Source of the DNA: Buxus sempervirens
Taxonomy: Eukaryota > Streptophyta > Magnoliopsida > Buxales > Buxaceae
Assembly (NCBI GenBank): GCA_947561395.2
Contig: OX387190.1
Span: 23,430,858 to 23,494,857 of the forward strand
DNA length: 64,000 bases
Direction: 5' to 3'
The notes beneath the pieces were generated by a model. The model was not told where the DNA came from. It ran no database searches and was given only the letters and a program-made list of their open reading frames with translations. Both the position numbers and the translations under genes were made by a program. Position 1 is the stretch's first letter; each line of letters opens with the position of its first letter. Of this stretch, positions 24,944-36,475 are shown one piece after another.

Positions 24944-27900
24944 TTTGGAAGCCGCGTCAGTTTGCCGAACTAACGCTGCTTCAAAGGTAAGGGGAGTTTC
25001 CTCCCAATTGTTTAATACAAAATTTTTGGGAGCAGGGGAAATAGGGAAAGCCTGCTCCTCAAGCCCCGCGTCCGATGCCATCATCACCGGGTGGGTACTG
25101 CCCTTTTCAGCTACGGGGCCCAGTCCAGATATAACCTCATCCGGAATCTTTACTGCGGCCCAATCAATGAAAGGTAGCTCGTTGTCACTACCAGTTTTTT
25201 CGCCCTCAGTCATGGCGAAGAAAGCCCCCACATCTTCAGAGAAGTTTGTCCGCTGCTCTGGTTGTGGCCCAGGCCCATCCACTGCTCCCAGTATTGGAGA
25301 TGGGTTGTATGGTTGCAAGGCCGAAACAAACGGCTTTTGAAATGGGTTGATGTTGTAGTAGGGAGGCTTGGACTGGTCTATGGGAGGAGATATTTGGATT
25401 GTATAAGAGGGTTTTGGGAAGCTTTCCCTTAAATGAGGGAGTTTTCCTTTGCTTCTTTCCTCTCCTTCTTCATGCTTCATCCTCCTCCATCTTCTGGGCT
25501 TGAAGCCCAACCCTACTTTAGGGATCAGTTTCTTAGCCGTGATTGGCTCCACCATCCCCTGCAAATTGATTCCCAGGCCTTTCCCCGGGTGAAAGTGGTA
25601 TTTCTCCATCACTTTCTTGACCATATTTTCTGCAGTAGTCCCATTTTCCTTCTTTTTCTCACACCCCCCAGGTATGAAATTTACCGCCTCAAATTGAAAC
25701 GAGTGGAATGCAATCTTGTCAACAGTCAAGTCCACATTTATCAAGGGTACATCAGGTGACACAATGGGCGGCACCAAGTTTTCGGCTAGGACTGTTATCA
25801 CCCTTTGCCCTCTTACATATTTCACCCTTTGGTGGAGCGTGGATGGTATTGCCCTAGCCGAATGTATCCACGGCCTCCCTAGGAGTAGATTGAAGGCTGC
25901 AGGTATATCCATCACCTCAAATGTGATGTTGAAGATATTCGGCCCAATTGTGATCGGCAGTTCAATCTCCCCTAGGGAGTGGGTCTTGGAGCTATCAAAA
26001 GCCCTCACTATTCTTCCATTCTGCTTGATCATTGACTGGTCCAAACCAAGCTTGGTAAAAGTGATTAACGGGCAAACATTTAACGCCGACCTGTTGTCAA
26101 TTAAAACCCGTGCAATCATGCAGCCCTTACAAAACACTGTGATGTGCAAAGGGTCAACATGATAGCACCCACCTGGGCTGATCTCACCCTCTGAGAAACT
26201 TATCACATTATGTGACAAGATTTGACCAACCATTTTGCCAAGCTGGTCTGGATCAATTGTCTGGGATACATGTGCACTCTGTAGCACCCTTAGCAATGCA
26301 TCCCTATGCTTTTCGGAATTCAGCAAAAGGCCCAGGATTGAAATCTGAGCCGGGACCTTGTTCAGCTGATCCACAAGATTGAATTCACTCTTTTTGATTA
26401 TTTTTATAAGGTCTGCTACCTCATTTTCTGCACCCTGGGGTGTGTCTTCTCCTATTTTTGTCTTTCCTTTTTGTTTTCTTTTTTCTTCTGTTTCTTTTTT
26501 TTCTTTTTCTACTTCTGTCTCCTTCTCTTTCTCTTCACCCCTGCACATCTCCCTGACCTCGTCATGAGGTTCACCTCCTCCTGGTTCTGGTTCCTAACCT
26601 TTGGAACCGTAGCCGTGATTCCCTCGCTGTAATTCCATGGTACAGCGGCCTCAGAGTAAGCTAATTTAGGGATGTTAACCACTAGTGGCTGGAGTTTGGA
26701 CCGGGATGTATGGGCCGGTTTAGGGATAATCTGGGCGGGCTGCACATTTACAACCAAGGGTTGAAGTTTGGATTTTTTGGGGACGGAAGAAGTGATGGAG
26801 GCATTGGTGGGGTCAAGGTTGATGACCAGTGGAGCCTTAGACGGCTTAGATGGTGAATAGATGGGTGGACTGCAATTGAAGACCAATGGGGGCCTTGCAG
26901 TATTCATCTGGGCCATAAGAGAGGAGACCCGGTTTAAGGAGGAGCTTATGTCCTCAGCAGCAAGATTATTTTTTTGGGAGACCATGTTGACCTCCTCCTC
27001 TTCCTCCTCTGGGAAAAATCGGACCTGGACAATGGTCCCTACTGGTGCTATAAGCTGAGATTGGTCAAAGGCCCTTCTCGTGGTGGATATGGCCGTGATG
27101 GAGTTGGATGGGCCTGCCCCATTGTGGTAAGGCAGAGGGTTCTGCCCAATATTATTCCCGGACGGTGCGGGTGCTGCAGTGTTAAAAACCAAGGCCTTCT
27201 GGTCCAACAAGTCCTGGACTGCGTGCTTCAACACCCAACAAGCATCTGTAAAGTGCCCCGGTGCACCCATGTGGAAGTCACAGGTGACTGCCGGATCAAA
27301 ATTCCTCCCCTTAGTGGCATTCGGGCTTGGTTCCTTCAAGATCACATATTCCCCTTTCAGCAGGGTTGGCAATAATTGGGAAAGAGATACCGGAAGGGGA
27401 GTAAAGACTCAGTTCTTTCTTGCTGCGAACCAGGCCTCCCTCTCTTCCTTGGAAAAAGTCCTCCTTGGGTTAGCTGGCACGGAGGGAGAGAAGTTGACAT
27501 TGTGTGGGGTCTGATAAGAGTGCTGGGCCTGTTGGGCCTGCTGGGGTGCAGAGATATTTACGTGAAGCGGCTTCTTGGCTGGAGGAGCCTGGACCAAATT
27601 CACTTCCCCTTCTTTTCGGGTCCCCGTCTTCTTGAACCCAGTTCCCTTCTTTTGTGCCAGGGAAGCAGCGGAATCAGACTGCCCAGTCAAAGTAGAATAA
27701 TCAATAAGCCTTCCTGACCTGACCCCTTCCTCGATCCGGTCCGCTACCTGTACCAGGGCTGCAAAGTTGGTGGTGATCTGACCCACCAAATGGTTGTAGA
27801 AGGGCTGCCCCAGTGTGCCCATAAACGTGGAAATCATTTCTGGCTCTTGCATAGGTAGCCTGACCTGGGAGGCGGCCTCTCTCCACCTTTTGGCATACTG

Positions 27901-28623
27901 CCGTACTGGCTCATCCTTCCCTTTACTCATCCTCATCATGTCGTACCGGTCTAGCACAATCTCCGAGTTGAATTTATATTGGTCTAGGAAAGCATCAGCT
28001 AAATCCTTCCATCTCCTGATCCTTCCATGGTCCACTGTAGCAAACCACCTAAGAGCTGACCCGGTCAAACTCCTCTGAAAGAGTTGGATTAATATGCCGT
28101 CATCCCGGCCAAATTGGCATAGGGCCCCGCAGTATAATTTTAAATGGCTCATGGGGCAGCCTGTGCTGTCGAACTTGTCGAAGTCCGAGCACTTGAACTT
28201 GGCCGGTAGACATACGTCAGGGTACATGCACAGATCCTCGAAGGTGGTGCCTCCATGGCTGTTTCCTCCCTTCACTTCCTTCAGCTCTTCTTGGATCCTT
28301 TCTATTCTGAGCAGCATTTTCTTTTCCATTTCTTCTCTGGCCTTTTCTTTCTCCAGCTCTTTCTCTGATTTTGCTGTATTTTCCCTGATCATAATGGGTT
28401 CAGGGACTGGTTCAGAAATGGGCTCAGGCATGGGTTGAGCCGGAGGCGGCATGTAGGCCTACGGTGGTGGTGCCTGATGAGAAGTTGACGCTTGATTTTG
28501 GGCCTGGGCCTGAGCCGCCAGTAAGTCTCCCAGCATCTTGGCCAGACCAGCCACTTGCTCATGCAGCTGAGCAAAGTCTTGAGCGGGGATAGTAACTTGG
28601 GCTTGGTTCTCTTCAATATTCAT
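24929..28623 (-). pseudogene. E1 gag and protease
   Basis: The start is the ATG at 28623, chosen because the same N-terminus (MN.EE.., FAQLHEQVAGLAKML) opens the intact E2 copy. Domains: coiled, glutamine-rich N-terminus; retrotransposon gag fold (about 28300-27700, PAKFKCSDFDKFD, LKLYCGALCQFG, GSALRWFA); zinc-binding C-x2-H variant (CDFHMGAPGHFTDAC, about 27270); aspartic protease. The protease active site reads DNRSA where E2 has DNGSA, replacing a required glycine. A G-patch-like HPGKGLG follows. Breaks: TAG at 28459-28461, TGA at 27409-27411 and a frameshift near 26540. It ends just past the A9 run shared with E2. Confidence 0.9.
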
Positions 28624-29503
28624 GGCTCTGGCTTTAGATCTGGTTACGGGAGCAATGGTTGCAAATAATTGTACCTAGATCAGGAAAAACAAAGAAACAT
28701 GCCAGCTCCCATTTAATCTGAGTCATACACCTATAAATGTAGATAAATGGGTTAAGTGAACACAAGTCCGGATTTATTTGTTTTTTTTTTTTCTTTTTTT
28801 TTTTTTTTGGTGTGTTGGAATATTTTAGGGCTTCCAAGGGTCCCGTATATTTTTGATTTGATTGGTACGAAAAGGACCAACCAAGGGTTTTTATGGAACA
28901 TTTTAGGGCTTCCAAAGGTCCCATTTTTTTTTTTGATTTGATTGATAAAAATAACCAACCAAGGTTTTCATGGAATATTCTAGGGCTTCCAAGCGTCCCA
29001 CACATGTTTTGATTTGATTGATAAAAATAGCCAACCAAAGGTTTCTTGGAATATTCTAGGGCTTCCAAGTGTCCCACAAATGTTTTGATTTGATTGATAA
29101 AAATAACCAACCAAAGGTTTCTTGGAATATTCTAGGGCTTCCAAGTGTCCCATAAATGTTTTGATTTGATTGATAAAAATAACCAACCAAAGGTTTCTTG
29201 GAATATTCTAGGGCTTCCAAGTGTCCCACAAATGTTTTGATTTCATTGGTAAAAATAACCAACCAAAGGTTTCTTGGAATATTCTAGGGCTTCCAAGTGT
29301 CCCACAAATGTTTTGATTTGATTGATAAAAATAACCAACCAAAGGTTTCTTAGAATATTCTAGGGCTTCCAAGTGTCCCATAAATGTTTTGATTTGATTG
29401 ATAAAAATAACCAACCAAAGGTTTCTTGGAATATTCTAGGGCTTCCAAGTGTCCCACAAATGTTTTGATTTAATTGATAAAAATAACCAACCAAAGGTTT
29501 CTT
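28624..29503 (-). repeat. E1 leader with 76-bp tandem repeats
   Basis: About nine copies of a 76-bp unit, marked by AGGGCTTCCAA, run from about 28815 to 29503; the first two are more diverged and carry T-runs. The array directly abuts the truncated 5' LTR, so the primer-binding site is missing. E2 has a different tandem array in the same place (42431-42750), whose distal copies share the phrase GAAGCCCTAGAAT. Confidence 0.93.
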
Positions 29504-32059
29504 GGGTAAAAATAACCCTACTTGAAAATCAACTCCAGAGATGGGTAAGGGGATTATATTATGAACGGGGGAAGGTGTTAGGCACCCCCATTCATCCACA
29601 CGAAGTGGTAGCCAAGTGTATGTTCATGCAAAAATAAGAAAGCTTGCTAAAATCATAGAAAACCTTGAAAAAAGACCAATGTATGATATTTTCACATGAA
29701 GATCTAAATGGATTCTAGATCCTCTCTTATGTCAATATCATTTTTGGAATATCACAAAAAGATGTAAATCAAAGCACAATTTATTCAAAAACCAAGTTGA
29801 ATCAAATCCGGAAAATTCGGTGAAAAGTAATGCCATTTGTCTTGAAATCATTCAAATACAATTTTAAATCCTAGGAATTATGCTCCTTTAAAGTTGCTGT
29901 TGGGGATAATCAAAAAGTTATAAGTGGGCAACTTTGGGAAATTGCATAGAAAACTCCACTTCATAAAAATCCACGAAATTTGGTGTGATTGAAGTCTGTA
30001 TGACCATCTTTCAAAAGAAACTAGCCTCATACAAAAATCCCTTCGGATGTGCCTTGGATGGTCTCCCGAACAGGCCCTGAAGATCATAGATTTACCCAGA
30101 AAAATGCCATTGAGCAATTCTGAGTAAATCGGCTACCAATAATTCAAATGGAGTCAAAAAATTATGAAACTAACTGGATTTGAAAATAGACTCATAAAGG
30201 AGTGCCCAGAAACAAAAATCACTCGAATCGGACTTAAAACGAACACATGGCGCTCCGTCGAAGTGACAAGTTCTGTATTTGAACATGAACTGTCCAATCA
30301 ACTTCGACAGAGAGGTGTCAAAAATCCGTTTGATAGAAATTTATGAAATTTGGTGGACATAAACTATACAGCCTCACCTTTCCCATGGTTTTGGAATTGC
30401 TCCAAAATTGATCCGGACGATGAAGTTATGAGCGTCCGAAATAAGGGTACAGTTACGGTCAAGCTAAGCCACTTTTGAAGAAAACCAAATCCGAAAATTT
30501 GATAAAAATGTGTGATCCATGCAAGATGAACACAAATACTTTAAAAATCATTCAAAGACATTCCAGAATTGATTGAGGCCATTTATTTGAGATTTATCAC
30601 AATAAATGCAATAAACCCCAAATATGAGCCTATCCCGCCAAAATGGTACTATGTATGTGCAAGTGTGAGAAACCATACAAGATCAATACAATAACAAAGC
30701 ATGCATACATATTCATCAAAATAAGGTTCTAGAACCTAGGGTTCCGTTCCATTATCGTTTCCCTCGGTTCTCTCTCCCCGTTAAACACGGTTCTTCAAGA
30801 TAATCAAGGGTACTTTGAATATGAAACGGTTTACAATCAATCAAAAGGCTTTATGCTACATAGGTTCTAGTACTAGGGTCAATCCCCAGTCTCGTTTCTC
30901 CTAGATCCCGCCTCCACGTTTTACGGCTAGGGGGAGTCTCGAGATACTTTGAGCCGGGGAAGGATTTTCACACCCAAAGAAGGCCTTATTCTACAGAAAG
31001 GTAGAAGAATAGATCTAGATCTAGGAATGTAAAGACAGAAAATAAAATAAAAGTTTGAGGCTTACCTGGGTTCTGGATGCGATCCCGCAGCGGTTTTCTT
31101 CTTCTCTTGGAGTTCTTCTTAGCGAGAATTCAAAACAAGAGTTAATGGCCCTTTGCTTAAAGAGGAGCCTCCTATTTATAGGCAAAGGCTAGGGTTAGGG
31201 TTGGTGAGAATGGTAGACACAACATAATGTCTATAGCCCACCAACCTTAACCCTAAGGCTATTTCCGAGATTTCCCCTCATTTAATGAGGGATATGATGG
31301 TAAAAGTGAAAAGCTCTCGGAAAACCCTAATTTTGAGCAAAACTAGCGTATCCGGCATGTCAGGCCGGATACACAAGTACCTTAATGTATCCGGTCTATG
31401 ATGCCGGATACACTGAGGTCTACTTGTATCCGGCATTTTCCACCGGATACAAAGAAGGACACTTGTATCCGGCCTGAGTTGCCGGATACAAGGAAAAAAG
31501 CCTTTTTTCCAAATTTTAACATAGGCAATACTTATTTACATGTAATATCGTTTAAGTAAATGTCCTCGTATTTTTTAATCTCCATTTACTTAGGATATTA
31601 CATGTAAATAAGCAAACACCCCCCATTTGAATCCATTAAAAATAGTTCCAGACCCAAATTCCAGGTGAATAAAAAGTCAACTTTCCAGTTCTAGGCAAAA
31701 TTCCGATTTTTCAGGTCTGGAAAAAAGGTTCAATATGTTAAAACCATGGTATTCGCCAAGATTTAAAATCTCAAAAAATTCTTTTATGCAATAACATGGC
31801 TAAAAACCTAATTACCGGGAAAAATTATCTTGAAATCTGGCTTTAAAAAATATTTCATTTTCTAGGGTAAAAAGTCAACAAAATTCAACCGAAAAAAGTT
31901 TGACTTTGCACAAAAGATTGAATTCGGGCCTTTTCCTTTTCCGTTTTGGATTCAAATAGGTTAAGTATCTCAAACCCAATGCAAAGAATTGAAAATTCCA
32001 ATAAAATATTTCTCTCCTTCAAGATTTATCAAAAATCGTGCAATTTTGGGGTGTCTACA
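29504..32059 (-). repeat. E1 5' LTR, truncated
   Basis: It matches 16125-18758 of the 3' LTR and ends at 32059 beside the target duplication. The final 156 bp (those matching 15969-16124) and the primer-binding site are deleted at the junction with the tandem repeats. An internal deletion of about 80 bp lies near 29868. TATA box 31173-31180 on the minus strand. Confidence 0.92.
31348..31489. repeat. Four palindromic units in the E1 5' LTR
   Basis: Same four 25-nt units as at 18046-18187, starting at 31348, 31387, 31426 and 31465, with all arms and spacers unchanged although the two LTRs differ at many other sites. Confidence 0.95.
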
Positions 32060-33858
32060 GTTGTAGAACATGGTGGAATTGAAAACCTTGGATTTACACG
32101 TGTAGATTTACGAAATCCAATGCCAAGAATAAGATAAGCATGAGTAAGGGAGATGTTGGGGAATTAATGCAATTTTTTGGAAGAAAGCAGTCTGATGACC
32201 CAAGCTTTCGTTATGATATACAGTTGGATGATGACAAGTTGATAACCAATATTTTCTAGGTTGATGGTGGCATGATTTTGGATTATGTACATTTTGGTGA
32301 TGTAATTTGTTTGGACACAACATATAAAACAAATACAAAAAATCGTCCACTTGCCTTTTTTGTTAGGGTGAACCATCACAAGCAAAGCATTATATTTGGT
32401 GTTGCACTTTTGTATGATGAAAGTGTGGAGTCTTTTTCGTGATTGTTTAGGACATTTTTAAAGGCTATGAATGGTAAAGAACCTCAAACAATTCTAACAA
32501 ATGAAGATCTAGCAATGGCTAATGCAATTAAGTTGGTGTTACCTAGAACATACCATAGAAATTGTGTTTGGCATTTATATTAGAATGCCGCTAAACACTT
32601 AAGCCACGAATTCAATTCAAATAAGGAGCTGGTTGTGGATTTCAAAAGGTGTGTTTATGACTGTCATGATAGTGAAGAATTTGAAAAAGCTTGGGAAATA
32701 ATGCTTTCAAAATATAATCTGGTTTCAAATGATTAGTTGAAAAGGAAGTACACAGATAAAGAGAAGTGGTCACTTGCATATGGTAGGAATACCTTCTCTG
32801 CTGATATGAGTAGCACACAACGGTCAGAAGTCATGCATAGTATGATAAAAAAGCATCTAAACAAGCAAAAGTGTATGGCTCGTCTGTTGGTTCACATTGA
32901 CAAAGTTTTGCAAAACCGTTGTTATAGTGAATTAGAGGCAGATTGCATCATGATGCATAGTGTACCAAGGCCAGATGCAAATTCCATCATTCATAAGCAT
33001 GCTAAGGTAATCTTTACCCCAAAAATATATGATGAAATTCATGAAGCTTTAAATGAGATATGGGAGTGTGTTATTCAAAGTTCTTGTGAACGTGGGCTAG
33101 TGATTGAATATGTTGTACTAGATCAACAGTTAAGGAAGCACAGAGAATACAATGTTACCTTGATAGAGTGCAAGTTAAAGTCAACTGTGCTTGCAAAAAG
33201 TTCAAATTTGCTGGAATTTTATGTAGACATGCTTTCAAGATTTTGAATAGACATGATATAAATATGATCCCTGAACACTACATCATGAAACGGTGGACTA
33301 AAAATGCAAGAAGTGAACATATGCATCAAGTTTTCACATGTACTTCAAACGTGGATAGAGGAAAAACATTGGAATTACTCACAGATATAAAAAATCGTGT
33401 CAACGTTTTATGCAAATTGCTTGTAGAGCTGCTTTAACTGAAAAAAAAAAACATAACTATGTTATGCAACAAGCAAATGTGATGGTAGAGTTTGTGGAAA
33501 AGCTATTAAAGAGGTGAAGCTTATAGACATTCAAAATGACAAACCTACTTTAGAAGAACATCCAGTTGATGAGCATGCTACTAATGCCAATGACTTTGCA
33601 AGTGATCATGAAAATATTATATGTGGACCAAATAAGATTATTAATCCAGTTTTGTCACAAGTTGATTTAGAGGCCCAAAATCTCATGCAACAAGCAAAAG
33701 GAGTGAAAATAAAAGGTAAAGCCAGCCGTGTTGGAGGAAGTGTTCAAAGAATACAAGGTGCTTTATCTAAAGCAGTCAATAAAAAAAGAAGAAAGAACAA
33801 GCAGCGTGTGCAAGACCATATCAACCAAAATATTCCAATTGTTAATCAAGTAAAATGA
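32060..33858 (+). pseudogene. FAR1-type MULE transposase, catalytic and SWIM part
   Basis: The reading resumes after E1 with EHGGIENLGFTRVDLRN. The MULE transposase core follows: the first aspartate in CLDTTYKTN, then [16 protein letters not shown], the second acidic block in ILTNEDLAMANAI, and HRNCVWHLY. Further on is RSEVMHSMIKK and a SWIM zinc finger (VNCACKKF..GILCRHA), PEHYIMKRWTK, then a lysine-rich tail (33514-33858). Breaks: a frameshift near 32125; stops in place of tryptophan or glutamine at about 32258, 32440, 32581 and 32734; frameshifts near 33160 and 33440. The first half is at 15167-15968. Confidence 0.9.
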
Positions 33859-34086
33859 AACTTACATTTATAATTCTTAATTTTATATTTTATAAAATAC
33901 AAAATTATATATGCTTAGTCTAACAAGTTTGATCTTATTATCTTTACAATATCCTTTCCAATTTCAAACTGTCCAATTCCCTTCAAATCAGATGGCTCAA
34001 ATGGTTTGACTCTTGACCAAAATCTTCAGTATTATCATAGTTTTATATTTTAATGCTAATATATTTTTCATGTCTATTGTTTAAAG

Positions 34087-34360
34087 TTTTATGCCACATC
34101 AACTGGGTCCTAGTATTGAAAGTTTATCACAGCATCATGGTTCACATAGCTTCACTCAATTGTTACGAGTAAGTTGAAAACAAATTATATTACTATTTTT
34201 TATTTTATGTTAGAGTTTGTGCACGGCCAAAATTAATTTTTTCTTTTCTTTTTATACTTAGTCTTTCATTTGGTTGATGCATGAATCCATGAATCAAGTA
34301 ATTTATACTCAAGAGAGTCAATCCCAAAATGAAGTACTATTGAATCATGATAAGGAGTAA
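34087..34360 (+). pseudogene. FAR1-type MULE transposase, last two exons
   Basis: Two short exons fit the end of the gene. Exon 34087-34168 (PHQLGPSIESLSQHHG) has an acceptor TTTAAAG and a donor GA|GTAAGT. Exon 34262-34360 starts after TACTTAG and ends at TAA. Both lack stops inside. The assignment rests on splice signals and position, not on a recognised domain. Confidence 0.5.
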
Positions 34361-34684
34361 TTAATAAATTAGTAGGTATTTTTTTCTTTTTTGTATTTCC
34401 ATTTATTTTGAAAATTATACTTAGTTTCTTAGGCTTTTAATATGGTCCGCTGGTATTCCTAGGCTTTTGATATGGTCATCTGCTAAGCTGCAAATTGTGA
34501 TTTTCTAGACATTGAATGTGCCGCTCCGGTTTCATCTGTGTTTTTTGTCTGTAATTGTGAACCCACTTCAGGATTGCCACGAAAGTTTTGGTTTTCATTT
34601 GAACTGCCGGTCTCTGTTACACCCCTCTTGGGATAAGATGGTTCATGGTTGTGCTACCCTTCATGTATAATCCAAGTTACTTAG
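34361..34684. other. MULE 3' region, no gene
   Basis: AT-rich sequence after the transposase stop, with a near-direct phrase repeat 'aggcttttaatatggtc' / 'aggcttttgatatggtc' around 34432-34480. Nothing else recognised. Confidence 0.5.
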
Positions 34685-35635
34685 TGTGAGACATGGAAAA
34701 ATCAATTTAATGATTTCCTAATCATCACACGGGATTATATAAAACAAAGAGTCGCCACCATTCAATTTAGGTGTGAATGGACACCAAAATATTAAATAAG
34801 CAGAAAAGGCAATTTTAGGGCAAAATATCCCTCCTAAAAAAAACAACCAGAGATGGGTAAGGGGATTAAGTTATGAACAGGGGAAGGTGTTAGGCACCCC
34901 TATTCATCCACACAAGGTGGTTGCCAGGTATTGTTCATGTTTAAAATAAAGGAAAAAGCTTGCTATAAAAATCACACAAAATCACAAAAAAGGCAAAAAT
35001 ATATGGTTTTCATATGAATAGTCTGATTGATCCAGAACTTTCAAATATGATCATACCATTCCTAGGGTTTCATGATCAAAATAAAATTGAGATAAAATCA
35101 AATAAAATCAATTTAAAGTGAAAAATCAAAAAATCTGGCTTCAAGCTAAATTCTAGAAATCTAGAAAAATATGATTTTTATAAAATATTTCAAAATTGAA
35201 CTTGAACAGTCCAGGATATAGATAAAGCCCAAATTTCACATTAAATCAGAAAATAAAAACCAAAAATACCCACGTTGATGAAGAACATCAAAAGGGGAGA
35301 ACTGAGACCGTAGGGTCTTCTCTCAATAATGAAAAACAATTTAAAAACCATATCATGAAACCCTAGAATTTACTTCCAGGCTTCTGGATCCAGATCTACC
35401 ATATTGATCATGATAAATCCAGGATCTTAGCCTAAAATCACAAAAATCGCAAAAACAGTGCTGTAGGTGCAAAAGTGGCAAAAATCCAATTTTTAGAAAA
35501 AATATGGATCTCATGCTATAAACATCATAGATTCATGTTATTCATTCAGATATATCATAAAAAGCATTAAAACATGATCAGGATATTTAAAACAGCCACA
35601 TCTCACAGATTATAGCACATGGGGGTCTACCCTAC

Positions 35636-35899
35636 GGATCCACCTGTTCCCCTTTCCCCTAGTTCTCTCTTCACGTTTTACGATTAGAGAGACTCTTGAG
35701 GTACTTAGAGATAGGTTTGGGTATACAAACACAATCACAGGACTTATTCTATGGGGTTCTATTCTAGGGATCCACCTGTTCCCCTTTCCCCTAGTTCTCT
35801 CTTCACGTTTTACGGCTAGAGAGACTCTTGAGGTACTTAGAGACAAGTTTAGGAATACGAAATAGATATGGCCTTATTCTACAGCAATAGAGATGATCC
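35636..35899. repeat. 132-bp tandem duplication in the solo LTR
   Basis: Two copies begin with GGATCCACCTGTTCCCC at 35636 and 35768; the copies differ at several sites (for example ACGATTAG and ACGGCTAG). It duplicates the conserved stem-loop motif region of the LTR. Confidence 0.85.
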
Positions 35900-36054
35900 T
35901 ATTACTTCTAGAATTGAAGACAGAAAATAAAAAGGGATAGGGGACTTACCTGGATTGAGCAGGCAGGCAGCAGGAGTTCTTTCTCTTCTCTTGGAGCTTC
36001 TTAGAATTCCTTGGACTCAAAATTTCGTGGCCCTAAGCTTGAGGAGAGAGCCTC

Positions 36055-36062
36055 TATTTATA
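36055..36062 (-). promoter_or_regulatory. Solo LTR TATA box
   Basis: TATAAATA on the minus strand in the same AGAGGCTC context as the E1 LTR TATA box. Confidence 0.7.
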
Positions 36063-36263
36063 GGCAAGCACAGGGGCAAGGCTGGTCTAGAAGGATATAT
36101 CCTGATCCTCAGGATAGAGTGAAAATTGGAGGTAATGCCCATCCATAGCCAACCAAGGTGGCTTCAGCGAATAAAATACGTAATTCGCTCATTTAAAGAT
36201 ATATTGGACTAAAGATAAAGCTCGGAAATCGAGAGAAGGACAAAACTCGCACGTGTCTTTAGT

Positions 36264-36339
36264 GACCGTAAATGCACTACGATCCAATGGTGACCATATT
36301 GTTACTACGGGCGCGCCTGACCGTAGAGAATTTTCGGTC
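36264..36339. repeat. Three palindromic units in the solo LTR
   Basis: 21-nt units start at 36264, 36292 and 36319. Each follows GACCGTA, 7-nt spacer, TACGGTC with one or two mismatches. Spacers are AATGCAC, TTGTTAC and GAGAATT. They lie 200-285 bp upstream of the LTR TATA box. Confidence 0.8.
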
Positions 36340-36475
36340 GCGACAGGCCAGTGAAGGAAATACGGGCAAAGTCTACTTAGTCAATTTTTATGCATTTTTG
36401 ACCTGTTTTAAGCTTAAATTACATGTTTTTATTATTTTCTCATTTTGTAGTGCAATTTGGGGTGTCTACACTTAG

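Larger units (their letters stand above)
15969..32059 (-). mobile_element. E1: Ty3/Gypsy retrotransposon of Tat/Ogre type, defective
   Basis: Minus-strand element flanked by the 5-bp duplication gttgt (15964-15968 and 32060-32064), placed exactly inside a transposase exon. Order on the minus strand: truncated 5' LTR, tandem-repeat leader, gag, protease, reverse transcriptase, two RNase H domains, integrase, an antisense DUF7745-like fragment, polypurine tract, 3' LTR. Integrase after RNase H defines Gypsy. The second RNase H and antisense ORF place it in the Tat group. At least four in-frame stops of TAG type, a TGA stop and several frameshifts show it is dead. Confidence 0.93.
34685..36470 (-). 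mobile_element. Solo LTR of a third Tat-type family (1786 bp)
   Basis: Perfect 5-bp duplication cttag (34680-34684 and 36471-36475). On the minus strand it starts TGTAGACACCCCAAATTGCA and ends TCTCACA, matching the termini of E1 and E2. It has a TATA box (36055-36062), three palindromic units (36264-36339) and a 132-bp tandem duplication starting at 35636 and 35768. No internal region is present, so recombination between two LTRs probably removed it. Confidence 0.92.

Noticed and set aside
28638..29599. Chain of overlapping minus-strand open frames with repeated GYFYQSNQN words
   Set aside because: They are translations of the 76-bp tandem repeat array in the E1 leader.
29878..30117. Minus-strand open frame, with a twin at 16577-16786
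   Set aside because: Both are the same stretch of the two E1 LTRs. There is no start context or domain, so it is LTR sequence and not a gene.
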